Assembly: GCA_016721305.1 (NCBI GenBank)
Contig: JADKIH010000023.1
Location: 62,001-126,000, forward strand
Direction: 5' to 3'
Length of the DNA: 64,000 nucleotides
DNA from: Bacteroidota bacterium
GTDB lineage: Bacteria > Bacteroidota > Bacteroidia > AKYH767-A > 2013-40CM-41-45
This document shows positions 53,128 to 62,900 of the stretch, piece by piece; the stretch's first letter is position 1; each line of letters opens with the position of its first letter. The notes beneath the pieces are model-generated. The model ran no database searches. It had not been told where the DNA came from and worked only from the letters and a program-made list of their open reading frames with translations. The position numbers and the translations under genes were made by a program.

Positions 53128-53703
53128 ATGAAAAAATTGAAATTCACATTGCTGATTAGTCTATTTTTATTTGCACGAGGATGCGATTTTTATTCAACAA
53201 GCCTTTGGTTTTTCCAACCCAATGGACAGGAAGGGGAAATGAATCCGTTAACGAGCATTCTTGGTTTTGGATGGACGGGATTGGTAACAGTGAATTTGAT
53301 ACTCGCCGGAATTATTATCTACGCATTTTATTATTACACTTTCAGATATAAGACAAAGCAATTCAATGAGAAGCCAAATGAGTTAAAAGAGTTTGTTTCG
53401 GAGTTGTACTTTAATGAAAAAGGTCATTTTTATCAGGTGTTTTATAAATCACCTAAAAACAAAAATGTGTTCTTAGCGCACTTTGGTTACGTATTACTTT
53501 GCACAATAATATTTGGAAGCTTCCTTGCAACCATACATAATTTGTGTCAGTTCTATCAGGTGTCTGCATATGGCCATTTCAGAGAGCTGGTGAAACGACC
53601 ATTGTACGTTATTTACGGACTAATCTTTTTGTCGGGAATGTTTTTTCTCTTTAGGCAATGGAGACGCGAGTATCGCGCCGTTGTAACGGTCAAGGGAAAG
53701 TGA
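53128..53703 (+). CDS. Membrane protein partner of VanW, unknown function
   Basis: The 191-residue protein has about four membrane segments. The first part, LFARGCDFYSTSLWFF followed by GEMNPL, resembles the DxxxT...E-NP motif of DUF5658-like small membrane proteins. A charged cytoplasmic loop is at about 75-115 (ELKEFVSELYFNEKGHFYQVF), and an RQWRREYRAVV tail closes it. Two bases separate it from VanW, so the two are co-transcribed. The family is not firmly recognised. Confidence 0.65.
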   Translation: MKKLKFTLLISLFLFARGCDFYSTSLWFFQPNGQEGEMNPLTSILGFGWTGLVTVNLILAGIIIYAFYYYTFRYKTKQFNEKPNELKEFVSELYFNEKGHFYQVFYKSPKNKNVFLAHFGYVLLCTIIFGSFLATIHNLCQFYQVSAYGHFRELVKRPLYVIYGLIFLSGMFFLFRQWRREYRAVVTVKGK

Positions 53704-53798
53704 TTTGAGCGAATAAAGACGAGTATGCTGTGTTTTAAAACCGATTGCTTTAATTTGGTTTTTATTTCTATTAAGGAGTTTATTAAAACATTTTTCAC

Positions 53799-54356
53799 AT
53801 GATAATATTTGCAGAGACCGAAAGACTAATACTTCGCGAAATGGTTCCGGCCGATGAGCATGGAATGTTTGCTCTCGATTCTGATCCCGAAGTACATCGG
53901 TATTTAGGAAACAATCCGATCACGGATATCGATCAGGCTCGTGAAGAAATTAAGTATGTACGGCAACAATATGTCGAGAACGGAATTGGTCGTTGGGCCG
54001 TTATCGAGAAACGGACAAATGAATTTGTCGGCTGGTCAGGATTAAAATTAGTGGAGGAAGTAACGAATAGCCGAACCGATTTTTATGACGTAGGTTATCG
54101 CCTTTTAAAGAAACACTGGGGAAAAGGCTATGCGACGGAATCGGCACGTGCTTCGTTGAAGTATGGGTTTGAAGTATTAAAGCTCAAAGAAATTTTTGCA
54201 GCAGCACAAATTGAAAACGATGCTTCGAATAAAGTTTTGAAAAAAGTCGGATTGAAATTTATAGAAACCTTCGATTATAAAGGCCGAATGCAGAATTGGT
54301 ATAGAATAAAAAATGAAGAATGGCTGTCAAATGAGATTAATAAAATATTATACTAA
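53799..54356 (+). CDS. GNAT N-acetyltransferase (RimJ/RimL type), first of a pair
   Basis: The 185-residue protein opens with ETERLILREMVPADEHGMF. The acetyl-CoA-binding region is KKHWGKGYATESARASLKYG, followed by FAAAQIENDASNKVLKKVG. These are the standard RimJ/RimL-like GNAT motifs. Cytoplasmic. The substrate may be a protein N-terminus or a small amine. It is followed after 8 bp by a second GNAT gene in the same direction, so the two are probably co-transcribed. Confidence 0.9.
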   Translation: MIIFAETERLILREMVPADEHGMFALDSDPEVHRYLGNNPITDIDQAREEIKYVRQQYVENGIGRWAVIEKRTNEFVGWSGLKLVEEVTNSRTDFYDVGYRLLKKHWGKGYATESARASLKYGFEVLKLKEIFAAAQIENDASNKVLKKVGLKFIETFDYKGRMQNWYRIKNEEWLSNEINKILY

Positions 54357-54364
54357 TTTTGAGC

Positions 54365-54901
54365 ATGAATATTTCATTTCCGGAAAGACGGACAGGTCGC
54401 TTTTTTCTTCGACGCTTTCGGGAGGACGATTTGGCGAATGTATATAAGGGCTTGTCACATCCCGATGTAATTAGATATTACGGTGTGAGTTATTCTACTT
54501 TGGAATCAACAAAAGCGCAGATGAAGTTTTTTTCTGATCTTGAAGAAAGCGGAACAGGCATCTGGTGGGCCATTTGTTCTCAGGACGATAAGGTGTTCTA
54601 TGGAGCAGGAGGGCTGAATAGTTTAAAGGCAGAGCATCGTAAGGCAGAAATCGGATATTGGTTATTACCGGAGTTTTGGGGTAAAGGAATTGTCAAAGAA
54701 GTACTGCCGGCGATCTGCGACTATGGATTTAATGATTTGCGTCTTCATAGAATAGAAGCAGTGGTTGAAACAGAAAACGAAAGAAGTAAAAAGGCAATTC
54801 AATCCATAGGTTTCCATTACGAAGGAACGATGAAAGAGTGTGAATTCAAGAGCGGGAAGTTTATTAGCCTCGACTTATTTGCAAAATTGTCGAAAGTATA
54901 A
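54365..54901 (+). CDS. GNAT N-acetyltransferase (RimJ/RimL type), second of a pair
   Basis: The 178-residue protein starts at ATG 54365; a TTG at 54359 is possible. Motifs: RRTGRFFLRRFREDDLANV, IGYWLLPEFWGKGIVKEVLP (acetyl-CoA loop), HRIEAVVETENERSKKAIQS, and IGFHYEGTMKECEFKSGKF followed by DLFAKL at the end. It differs enough from the first GNAT (different start and loop residues) to suggest a different substrate and not a recent duplication. Cytoplasmic. Confidence 0.9.
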   Translation: MNISFPERRTGRFFLRRFREDDLANVYKGLSHPDVIRYYGVSYSTLESTKAQMKFFSDLEESGTGIWWAICSQDDKVFYGAGGLNSLKAEHRKAEIGYWLLPEFWGKGIVKEVLPAICDYGFNDLRLHRIEAVVETENERSKKAIQSIGFHYEGTMKECEFKSGKFISLDLFAKLSKV

Positions 54902-54954
54902 CATACATTTATCTCGGGTTATTCAAGCCTCAAGTGATCTGAACGATTATAGCC

Positions 54955-55479
54955 ATGAATGTTGAACAATTGCTATCTGACAAGCAGCTAAAACCAAAAG
55001 CAAAAACCGAAGAATTGAGTCGAATGCTTCTTTCAAAGGAGGTTTCTTTAAAAGAGTTGATCACAGCAGCGGAATCGTCGAAAGATTCAAATAAAGCCAC
55101 ATGTATCGAAGCGCTTGAGTTTGCGACAAGAGCAGAACCTAAAATCGGCACAAAAGTTTGCTTAGATTTTGTAACAAAGACCTTACTTGAAAAAGCCCCG
55201 CGCGTAAAATGGGAATCTGCCAAGGTAATCGGAAATATTGCCCACCTTCACCCCGATAAACTCGACGATGCCATCAGGAATTTGCTTGTCAACAGCGAAT
55301 TTCCCGGAACCGTTGTCCGCTGGAGTGCAGCCTATGCACTTGGGGAAATCGTGAAATTGAAAACAAAGCAAAATAAAGCCTTAATTCCCGCTATTGAAGC
55401 AATTCTTAAACGTGAAGAGAAGAACAGCATTCAGAAGATTTACAGAGCGGCACTAAAAATGGCAGAGTCGGATTTCTAA
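54955..55479 (+). CDS. HEAT-repeat protein
   Basis: The 174-residue protein is all-helical, with HEAT-type repeats: SKDSNKATCIEALEFATRA, APRVKWESAKVIGNIAHLH and GTVVRWSAAYALGEIVKLK, each with the usual Asp/Arg-Val...Ala-Leu pattern. HEAT proteins of this size act as binding scaffolds; some bacterial members are DNA glycosylases (AlkD-like), but the catalytic pocket residues are not recognisable here. No signal peptide. It is 53 bp after the GNAT pair and may belong to that transcript. Confidence 0.8.
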   Translation: MNVEQLLSDKQLKPKAKTEELSRMLLSKEVSLKELITAAESSKDSNKATCIEALEFATRAEPKIGTKVCLDFVTKTLLEKAPRVKWESAKVIGNIAHLHPDKLDDAIRNLLVNSEFPGTVVRWSAAYALGEIVKLKTKQNKALIPAIEAILKREEKNSIQKIYRAALKMAESDF

Positions 55480-55537
55480 TTGGATAAGTAGTTGGTTTTA
55501 TTACTTTAGAACTTTATTTTAATTCACATTAAATTAA

Positions 55538-57093
55538 ATGAACGATTAAAAATAAGTTGACACAACTTTCTGTTTTATTTTGCACTCTCCTTTTGGCCCA
55601 AAGTTTATGTGCACAAGTTAAATTTCAGAAACGATTTGGAGGAGCCGATGATGCCTATGGAACTTGTATTCAGAGGACCAGTGATGGGGGATATGCAATT
55701 GCAGGAATGATGCTTGATGGGAATTCCGGACCATATAATATGGTATTGATAAAACCAATAACCTAGGTGATACGATTTGGACCAGAACATATGGCGGTAC
55801 AAATGATGATGGAGCAAGAGCATTGCAGCAAACAAATGATGGTGGTTATGTACTTATAGGATTCACAGTTGGCGTCACTGAAATGTATGTGGTGAAAACT
55901 GATTCGCTCGGTAATGTTGAGTGGGCAAATTCATATGGTGCAACGCTTGGAAATGAAGGAGAATCCATTGTGCAAACAGCTGACAACGGGTTTTTATTTT
56001 CCGGTGACGGCAATGCGAACATAAACCTGATAAAAACCGATGCGCTTGGAACCATAGAATGGGCACATGCTTATGGGTCAACCAGTGTAAGCAGAGCATA
56101 CTCGGTAAATAACACAAATGACAACGGTTGTATTGTTTGTGGCTATGTTGAAAGTGCTGCTACTTTATCGAAAGATTTTTATTTAATGAAGTTGAATAGT
56201 TTTGGTGATACTGTGTGGACAAAGACCTATGGGGAAACAGGTAGTGAAGAAGCACGCGCAGTTCAGCAAACTTCTGATGGGGGCTACATTGTTGTTGGTC
56301 AAGTCATCTTCTAGTTTCGGAAGTTTTTGGGATGAGATATATTTAGTTCGGACTGATTCCGTAGGAAATGTTTTATGGTCAAAAACATATTCGGGTACGG
56401 GAGACAATACAGCATTATCTCTTGATCTCACTGTTGATGGAGGCTATATTATCACTGGTGAGACCTACGATAATTCAGGAATTCCGGGCGATTTGCTCCT
56501 AATGAAGGTTGATTCGCTAGGAGTCCTATCTTGGGCAAATGCTTATGGCGGAAGTGATGAGGATAAAGGTTGGTCTGTTAGGCAAAGTGCCGACAATGGA
56601 TATTTCGTAGCAGGTTATACTTTCAATACTTCAAATAATAATTCCGAAATCTATTTTCTCAAAACTGACGCAAACGGCATAAGTGGCTGTAATGAATCGG
56701 TTCAGGTATTACAAGAAGATACGGCAGCAACAATAACCGGTTCGCCCAATTTTACAATTAGCTCCCGAAGTTTTGTTACAGCGTGGACCACCTATACCGG
56801 AAGCGGGATAACAATTAACACACCTTTGCACCAGCATCGGCATCGATGAAAATTTAAATAACTTGGGATTGTCCGTATACCCCAATCCATTCACTTCAGA
56901 ATTTATCTTAGAAGGAAGTAAAGAAAGCGGACTCGTCACCCTAAGCGACATAACAGGTAAAAAACTTATCTCCCAAAAATCAAACGAAGGCGAAACAAGA
57001 ATAACACCCCTCAACCTTGCCGCCGGAATATACATTCTTTCCTACGAAAGAGAAGGAAAGATCGCCAATTTGAAAGTTGTAAAATACGAGTAA
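55538..57093 (+). pseudogene. Secreted propeller-repeat T9SS cargo gene broken by at least three, probably four, frameshifts
   Basis: The pieces lie at 55557-55766 (signal peptide TQLSVLFCTLLLAQSLCAQ), 55754-56314, about 56300-56849, and about 56825-57093 (T9SS sorting domain, LSVYPNPFTSEF and GIYILSYEREGK). Joining them gives one protein of about 515 residues with repeats such as IQRTSDGGYAIAGMM, QQTNDGGYVLIG, QTADNGFLFSGD, NTNDNGCIVCGY and LTVDGGYIITGE alternating with KTDSLGNVEWANSYG. The breaks are near 55541 (two A missing in ATGAACG), 55754 (one A missing in a run of A), about 56300 and about 56825. The repeat type resembles that of the intact genes at 37954 and 41579. Either a decaying copy or a stretch with poor base calls. 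Confidence 0.8.
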
Positions 57094-57101
57094 GCTCTAA
57101 T

Positions 57102-57171
57102 ATGTCGTTCATCGTCCGGCGAAAGTAGTATGCTAAATGTCCATCACTCACTTCCGGACGATGAACGACAT
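57102..57171. terminator. Perfect 18-bp inverted repeat after the pseudogene
   Basis: ATGTCGTTCATCGTCCGG (57102-57119) and CCGGACGATGAACGACAT (57154-57171) are exact reverse complements around a 34-bp loop. It stands 8 bp after the pseudogene stop and just before the 91-bp tandem array. There is no T tract, so it may be a terminator-like hairpin or the end of a small repeat element. Confidence 0.7.
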
Positions 57172-57182
57172 CCCTTACCATG

Positions 57183-57600
57183 CGAGCCCGTCATCTCGCA
57201 GAGAACCAGTAGGGAATTGATCGTGCAATAAAAATTGGTCAACAACTTTCCGACTTCGCATGTACCTCCCAAACGAACCTGTCATCTCGCAGAGAACCCG
57301 TTGGGAATTGATCGTGCAATAAAAATTGGTCAACAACTTTCCGACTTCGCATGTACCTCCCAAACGAACCTGTCATCTCGCAGAGAACCCGTTGGGAATT
57401 GATCGTGCAATAAAAATTGGTCAACAACTTTCCGACTTCGCATGTACCTCCCAAACGAACCTGTCATCTCGCAGAGAACCCGTTGGGAATTGATCGTGCA
57501 ATAAAATTGGTCAACAACTTTCCGACTTCGCATGTACCTCCCAAACGAGTCGTCATCTCGCACAGAACCCGCCTGGAATTGCCTAGGCAATAAAACCTAA
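57183..57600. repeat. 91-bp tandem repeat array, four and a half copies
   Basis: Units begin with GTCATCTCGCAGAGAACC at 57190, 57281, 57372, 57463 and 57552 (truncated and diverged). The first four are almost identical, with a spacing of exactly 91 bp. The spacing to the last is 89 bp. Because 91 is not a multiple of 3, the reading frame changes at each unit, so the array is not a protein repeat and the minus-strand open frames in it are by-products. The unit has no CRISPR-like spacer variation. The remaining 57601-57883 holds no gene I can support. Confidence 0.92.
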
Positions 57601-57883
57601 TATTGATATTGCAATAGGATCACCCTAAAAATTACGCTGTCTAAAACTCTCGAAATTTCCCCATTGGTATTTTTTGTCTCGCCTTGACTCTTTATATACT
57701 GACTACAATCTTTCCATTTAAATTCCTCAAACCTACTTTGAACTTTGGCCGATGACCTAAATCGCCTTTTGAATGTACTTAATTCATAGGGGAAATAAAG
57801 TAGGTGTGAATACATATTCACTATCTTTCAAAAGTGTTTCACGCAATTGAAATCACAGCGCTTTTTAAACTCAGACATTCGCG

Positions 57884-59599
57884 ATGATCAAACTCAATCA
57901 CTTCTTAGCTTTTGTTGCTCTAACATTAGTTACGTTCTATGGTAATGCTCAGACGCCGGAATGGGTATGGGCAAAATCTTTTGGTGGAGTTTCCGGCGAC
58001 GATAGCCGGTCAATCGCTTTAGATAAAAATGGAAATGTCTACACCACCGGTATCTTCAACGGAACAACAGACTTTGATCCGGGCGCAGGAGTTTATTCAT
58101 TAACTTCTGATAGCAGTTATGATATTTTCATTTCCAAACTAAATTCCGACGGCAATTTTGTTTGGGCAAAAATTATCGGAGGTCTTGGCACGGAGAACAG
58201 CCGATGTATTTCAACCGATCCTGCAGGAAATATTTATCTCACAGGTTACTTCGAAGATACCGTCGATTTTGATCCGGGCCCGGCAACGCATTCGCTTATA
58301 TCAAATGGTTTGAGCGATATTTTCATTGTGAAATTCGACAGCCTTGGAAACTATTTATGGGGCACTTCAATAGGAGGTACCGGTTATGATAACGGTTATT
58401 CCTCTACAACTGATGCTTCCGGACATTTTTTCTTCACCGGAGTATTTTCAGGAAGTGTAGACTTTGATCCGGGACCGGGCTCAATACTTTTGAATGGAAC
58501 AAATGGCGGTGTGTGTATTGCGAAGATGGATACTACAGGGAATATGATTTGGGCAAAAGCAATTGACGGTAATAGCGGTGATTTTAGCCAGTCAATCGTA
58601 GTGAATTCGAATGGAGAAGTCTGTACGATTGGTTATTTCAACGGCTTTACGGATTTTGATCCGGGTCCGGGAGTTTATACAGTGAACTCTCCGGGAGTGA
58701 ATTCGGTTTTTGTTTCGAAGCTCGATAGCTCCGGCGATTTTATTTGGGCTAAAGTTTTTAAAGGGACAAATTATGCTGTTGGACAAGATCTCGCCGTCGA
58801 TGGAATTGGAAGTGTTTATTTAACCGGTGCATTCACCGGGACAACCGATTTTGATCCGGATACCAGTGTCTACAATTTAACGTCACACGGCATCAACGAT
58901 TTTTTTATTGCGAAGCTCGATAGCGGCGGGAATTTTCGATGGGCAATGTCGGCAGGAGGATCTTCAAATGATTATGGCTACACTCTCGTTCTGGATCGAT
59001 CAGCAAATGTTTACACTGCAGGTTGCTTCACAGGTTCTCCTGATTTTGATCCGGGTACAGCTGTGTATTCACTCTATTCAGCCGGAAGCTTCGATATCTT
59101 TCTTTCAAAGCTCGATTCCGCAGGGAATTTCAAATGGGCGATGCGAATGGGTAAATACTACGATGAAATAGCGGAGTCGATGGAAATCGATGCGAACGAT
59201 AATGTTTATCTGACAGGTTTCTTTAAGAGCGACACAATCTCATTCACTCCATATGCATTGGCGAACTCTGATTTATCAGGTTTTTATCCGGATGCTTTTG
59301 TAACGAAGCTTGATACGAATATCGTATTTACAGGGAGTAATGAATTTGGAAATTTATACTCACATGGAATTTGTTTTCCAAATCCTGCATCAGATCTTTT
59401 AAACATCACTCCGGGAATAGTAAACCAGCCCTACAATGTTTGCATCTATGATCTTACCGGGGGAATTGTTTATGAATCGTTTAAAAACAGAGACAAGAAT
59501 CTTGAAATAAATACAAGTAATATTGCAAATGGAATTTATTTTCTAAAGCTTCAAACATTTGAGTCGGAAAAGACATACAAAATTGTTATAACAAAGTAG
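57884..59599 (+). CDS. Secreted SBBP-type beta-propeller protein with T9SS sorting domain
   Basis: The 571-residue protein has a signal peptide (MIKLNHFLAFVALTLVTFYGNAQ). It carries about eight repeats of some 55 residues built on FNGTTDFDPGAGVYSLTS, then DIFISKLNSDGNFVWAK and DPAGNIYLTGYF. The DFDPG turn recurs at each repeat, which is the usual look of SBBP propellers in this phylum; Asp-rich turns could bind calcium. A T9SS type A sorting domain follows (ICFPNPASDLLN, GIYFLKLQTFES). Function unknown; extracellular or surface by the sorting domain. Confidence 0.85.
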   Translation: MIKLNHFLAFVALTLVTFYGNAQTPEWVWAKSFGGVSGDDSRSIALDKNGNVYTTGIFNGTTDFDPGAGVYSLTSDSSYDIFISKLNSDGNFVWAKIIGGLGTENSRCISTDPAGNIYLTGYFEDTVDFDPGPATHSLISNGLSDIFIVKFDSLGNYLWGTSIGGTGYDNGYSSTTDASGHFFFTGVFSGSVDFDPGPGSILLNGTNGGVCIAKMDTTGNMIWAKAIDGNSGDFSQSIVVNSNGEVCTIGYFNGFTDFDPGPGVYTVNSPGVNSVFVSKLDSSGDFIWAKVFKGTNYAVGQDLAVDGIGSVYLTGAFTGTTDFDPDTSVYNLTSHGINDFFIAKLDSGGNFRWAMSAGGSSNDYGYTLVLDRSANVYTAGCFTGSPDFDPGTAVYSLYSAGSFDIFLSKLDSAGNFKWAMRMGKYYDEIAESMEIDANDNVYLTGFFKSDTISFTPYALANSDLSGFYPDAFVTKLDTNIVFTGSNEFGNLYSHGICFPNPASDLLNITPGIVNQPYNVCIYDLTGGIVYESFKNRDKNLEINTSNIANGIYFLKLQTFESEKTYKIVITK

Positions 59600-59621
59600 A
59601 GTCACCCTCTTTCCCGTGCAG

Positions 59622-59652
59622 TTTGCGCACTCCAAAATTTTCCCTATCTTCG
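59622..59652 (+). promoter_or_regulatory. Promoter for the 59705 gene
   Basis: TTTG (59622-59625), 19-bp spacer, TATCTTCG (59645-59652). The leader would be about 45 nt. Same arrangement as the VanW promoter. Confidence 0.65.
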
Positions 59653-59704
59653 ATTAAACAACAAAAAGACCTCCCCAACATGTCTTTGCGTAATATGCAA
59701 AATC

Positions 59705-59965
59705 ATGAAAAAGTCGATTACCACACTTAGTTTAGTTCTTACTTTATTTTTTACTGCGAATGCGCAAAAATGGGTCGCCATGATGGAAGACCCGCGTGTA
59801 AATTTCTACGATGTTCAGAAAGAATTTTACTCTTTTTACGTAAATAAAACACTTTCAGAAAAAATAGAGCCACGAATGGATGGACCATACACTCGCTTCA
59901 AAGAATGGGAGCGATTTATGGAGCCTCGTGTTTTCCAACCGGTATTCGCCCCGATCCTAAAGTAA
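59705..59965 (+). CDS. Asp-box secreted protein, N-terminal part of a frameshifted gene
   Basis: It carries the signal peptide (MKKSITTLSLVLTLFFTANAQ) and the pro-region text FYDVQKEFYSFYV...FKEWERFMEPRVF, then leaves frame in VFAPILK and stops at 59965. The downstream frame reads FPTGIRPDPKVSYQEWL. Adding one T to the run of four T at 59931-59934 joins the two as EPRVFPTGIRPDP. The N-terminal text resembles the first, truncated gene of this window. It is therefore the beginning of the 59905-63108 protein. Confidence 0.82.
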   Translation: MKKSITTLSLVLTLFFTANAQKWVAMMEDPRVNFYDVQKEFYSFYVNKTLSEKIEPRMDGPYTRFKEWERFMEPRVFQPVFAPILK

Positions 59966-62900
59966 GTTATCAGGAATGGCTACGTCAAAAAGCCAAAGCG
60001 CGGACAAGCAGCAGTACAGCAAACTGGACGTTTGTTGGACCCGACGAGATTCCGGCAAACGGTGGAGGTGCGGGAAAAGTAAATTGCATTGCTTTAGATC
60101 CTACCAATTCTCAAAACATATGGGTCGGAACAGCCGGCGGCGGTGTTTGGAAATCCACTGATGGTGGAAGTTCATGGAATAGCAATACCGATAATCAACT
60201 TCCTTCACTGGGAATTATAGAAATGGCGATTGATCCGGTCAATCCGAATAATATGTACATATGTTTGCTGGAGGGGATTTTTAAATCGACCGATGGCGGA
60301 ACAAGCTGGAACTTGACGGCTTTTCATAGCCCTGCTTATCGATTAGTTATTGATTCATTCAATCCTGCAACTCTTCTTGCTTCTGCCGCCGATGGAATTT
60401 ACAGGAGTACCGATGGCGGAGCTACCTGGACTCAGAGTTCAACAACGGCCGGTGTATTCAATCGATTCAGAGATATTGAATTTAATCCTGCCAATACAAA
60501 TATCGTTTACGCAGCCAGTTTTACATCCATCTTTCGTTCAGCTGATAACGGACAAACCTGGGCAAAAAGTGACACCGGATTACAAACCGGTTTGTTTGGA
60601 ATTAAGTTGGCAGTATCGCCGGCAAATCCGAATTACGTTTATGCGCTTACTACGGGATACGGAATTACATCCATGGGAGGTTATTACGGATTATATCGCT
60701 CCGATGATGCAGGTTTGACATGGACAGCGAGGTCGACAACACCGAATATTCTCGGTTATGATCCGACAGGTGTAAGCGATGGTGGTCAGGGAGCATACTG
60801 TATGTCGTTAGCGATTTCTCCTTTGAATGCCGATGAAGTTTATTCCGGAGGAATTAATCTTTGGAAATCGATTGACGGCGGTGTAACGTGGACATTGAAA
60901 TCCGAATGGATGGGACAAGGTGCCCCCTATGTTCACGCCGATCAGCAAGCTTTGGAATTTCAGAGTGGCAGCGGTAGTGTTTTGTATTCGGGGAATGACG
61001 GAGGAATAAATGTTTCGACAGACGGAGGCGACAATTGGACCGATCTAAGCAACGGACTTGCCATCACACAGTTTTACAAATTGAGTAGTTCGGCAACCGA
61101 TCCCGATATGATTGTTGCCGGTGCTCAGGATAATGGAACGGATAAGTTAAATGGCGGACTATCGACACGCATAAATGCAGGAGACGGAATGGAGTGTATA
61201 GTTGATTACACAGATTCAAATATTGTTTATACATCGTATCAATACGGAGCGCTTTACAGATCAAATGACGGAGGTGCAACAGGACAATTCATTTCACCCG
61301 GACAAAGTGCAAGTTTTTTTGCTGAGTACACGATGAATCCGGTTAATCATAACACTCTGTATGCTGCCTATAATGAAATCTACAAAAGTTATGATGCAGG
61401 ATCAAATTGGATTCTGCTTACTTCCGGTTTGTATCAATCATCATCAGGTGGATTTGGTTCTCCAATGCTAGTAGCGCCTTCTGATACGAATGTAATTTAT
61501 CTGGGACGACTCACGAATTTTTATCGTTCCACCGATGGAGGAATAACATGGGCAACGATTCCGATGGGAATTTCTACGGCAGCAATAATAACAGGAATGG
61601 CTATTTCACCTACCGATGCCAATACAGTTTGGGTAACGGTCTCGTCGTATAATTCATTCATCTATACGAGTAATGAAAAAGTATATAAGTCGACTAACGG
61701 AGGAACAACCTGGACCAATATTACCTATAGTGGATTGCCGGCTGTTCCTGTAAATTGTATTGTGTATCAGAACAGCAGTCCTGATGCATTGTATGTCGGA
61801 ACCGAAGCAGGCGTGTATTATATCGACAATACGATGTCGAGTTGGATGCCTTATTCAACCGGATTGCCGAATACACGTATCATGGATTTAGATATACAGT
61901 ATGCAGAAGGGAAGTTGAGAGCAGCAACCTTTGGCCGAGGTATTTGGGAAAGCGATTTAAACGTACCGGTCGTTGCGGCGATCGATGCAGGAGTTTTAGG
62001 GATTATAAATCCATCAGCGACAGCTTGCGATAGCACTATAACACCCGAAGTTCAATTGATGAATTTTGGCGCCAGTGTTTTGACAGATGCAACAATCAAC
62101 TATCAGGTTGACGGAGGAGTAGTAAATACGTACGCATGGACAGGTTCACTCGCGTCATTCGCCACTGTAAATGTTAGTTTGCCTTCATTAGTTGTTAGCG
62201 GAGGAACCCATATCCTGACAGCTTATACAAGCTTTCCAAATTCCGTCAGTGATCCCAATATTGCGAATGATTCCACGCACACAACATTTACTTTCCCTGT
62301 TGGGCTTACGCTTCCATATAGTGAAGGATTTGAAAGCGCGACATTCCCTCCAACCGGAATGACGATCACAAATCCGGATTTGTATATTACATGGGCGAGA
62401 TCAACAGCTGCCGCTTATTCAGGGCAGGCATCTGCCTACGTTAACGACATGAATTATTACAATGACAATATGATCGATGAGCTCATTTTGCCGTATTTTA
62501 ATTTGAGTGGAACAAATCCATTTTTGACATTTGAATATGCCTATCAGCTCAGAGCTAATCCTGTTCCGGTAAATTATTATTCTGATACACTTGAGGTCGA
62601 CGTGTCGACAGATTGCGGCGATACATGGACAGTAGTGTATAAAAAATTTGATTTACCACTCGTAACTACAACGCCGGTTTTTGATGAGACAATAAACTTT
62701 ATTCCAGCTACCGCAGCAGATTGGGCATTTGAGAATATCGACCTTAGTCCGTTTACCAACAGCAATAAAGTCCTCATCAAAATCAAAAACATCAACGGCC
62801 GCGGAAACGATTTATATCTGGACGATATCAATCTAATTGATGTCCCTGTAGGAATTGAAACAACAGCAAAACCAGTTGTAGGCGTATATCCGAACCCGAA

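Noticed and set aside
57175..57590. Three overlapping minus-strand open frames in the 91-bp array
   Set aside because: They arise from the repeat itself in shifted frames, contain the same text over and over, and have no start signals.
57183..57600. CRISPR array
   Set aside because: Units are 91 bp and identical throughout, with no unique spacers and no cas genes nearby.
57597..57821. 74-codon minus-strand frame after the array
   Set aside because: No recognisable family, no promoter, and its end abuts the degenerate last repeat unit. Left as non-coding, though I cannot exclude a small gene.
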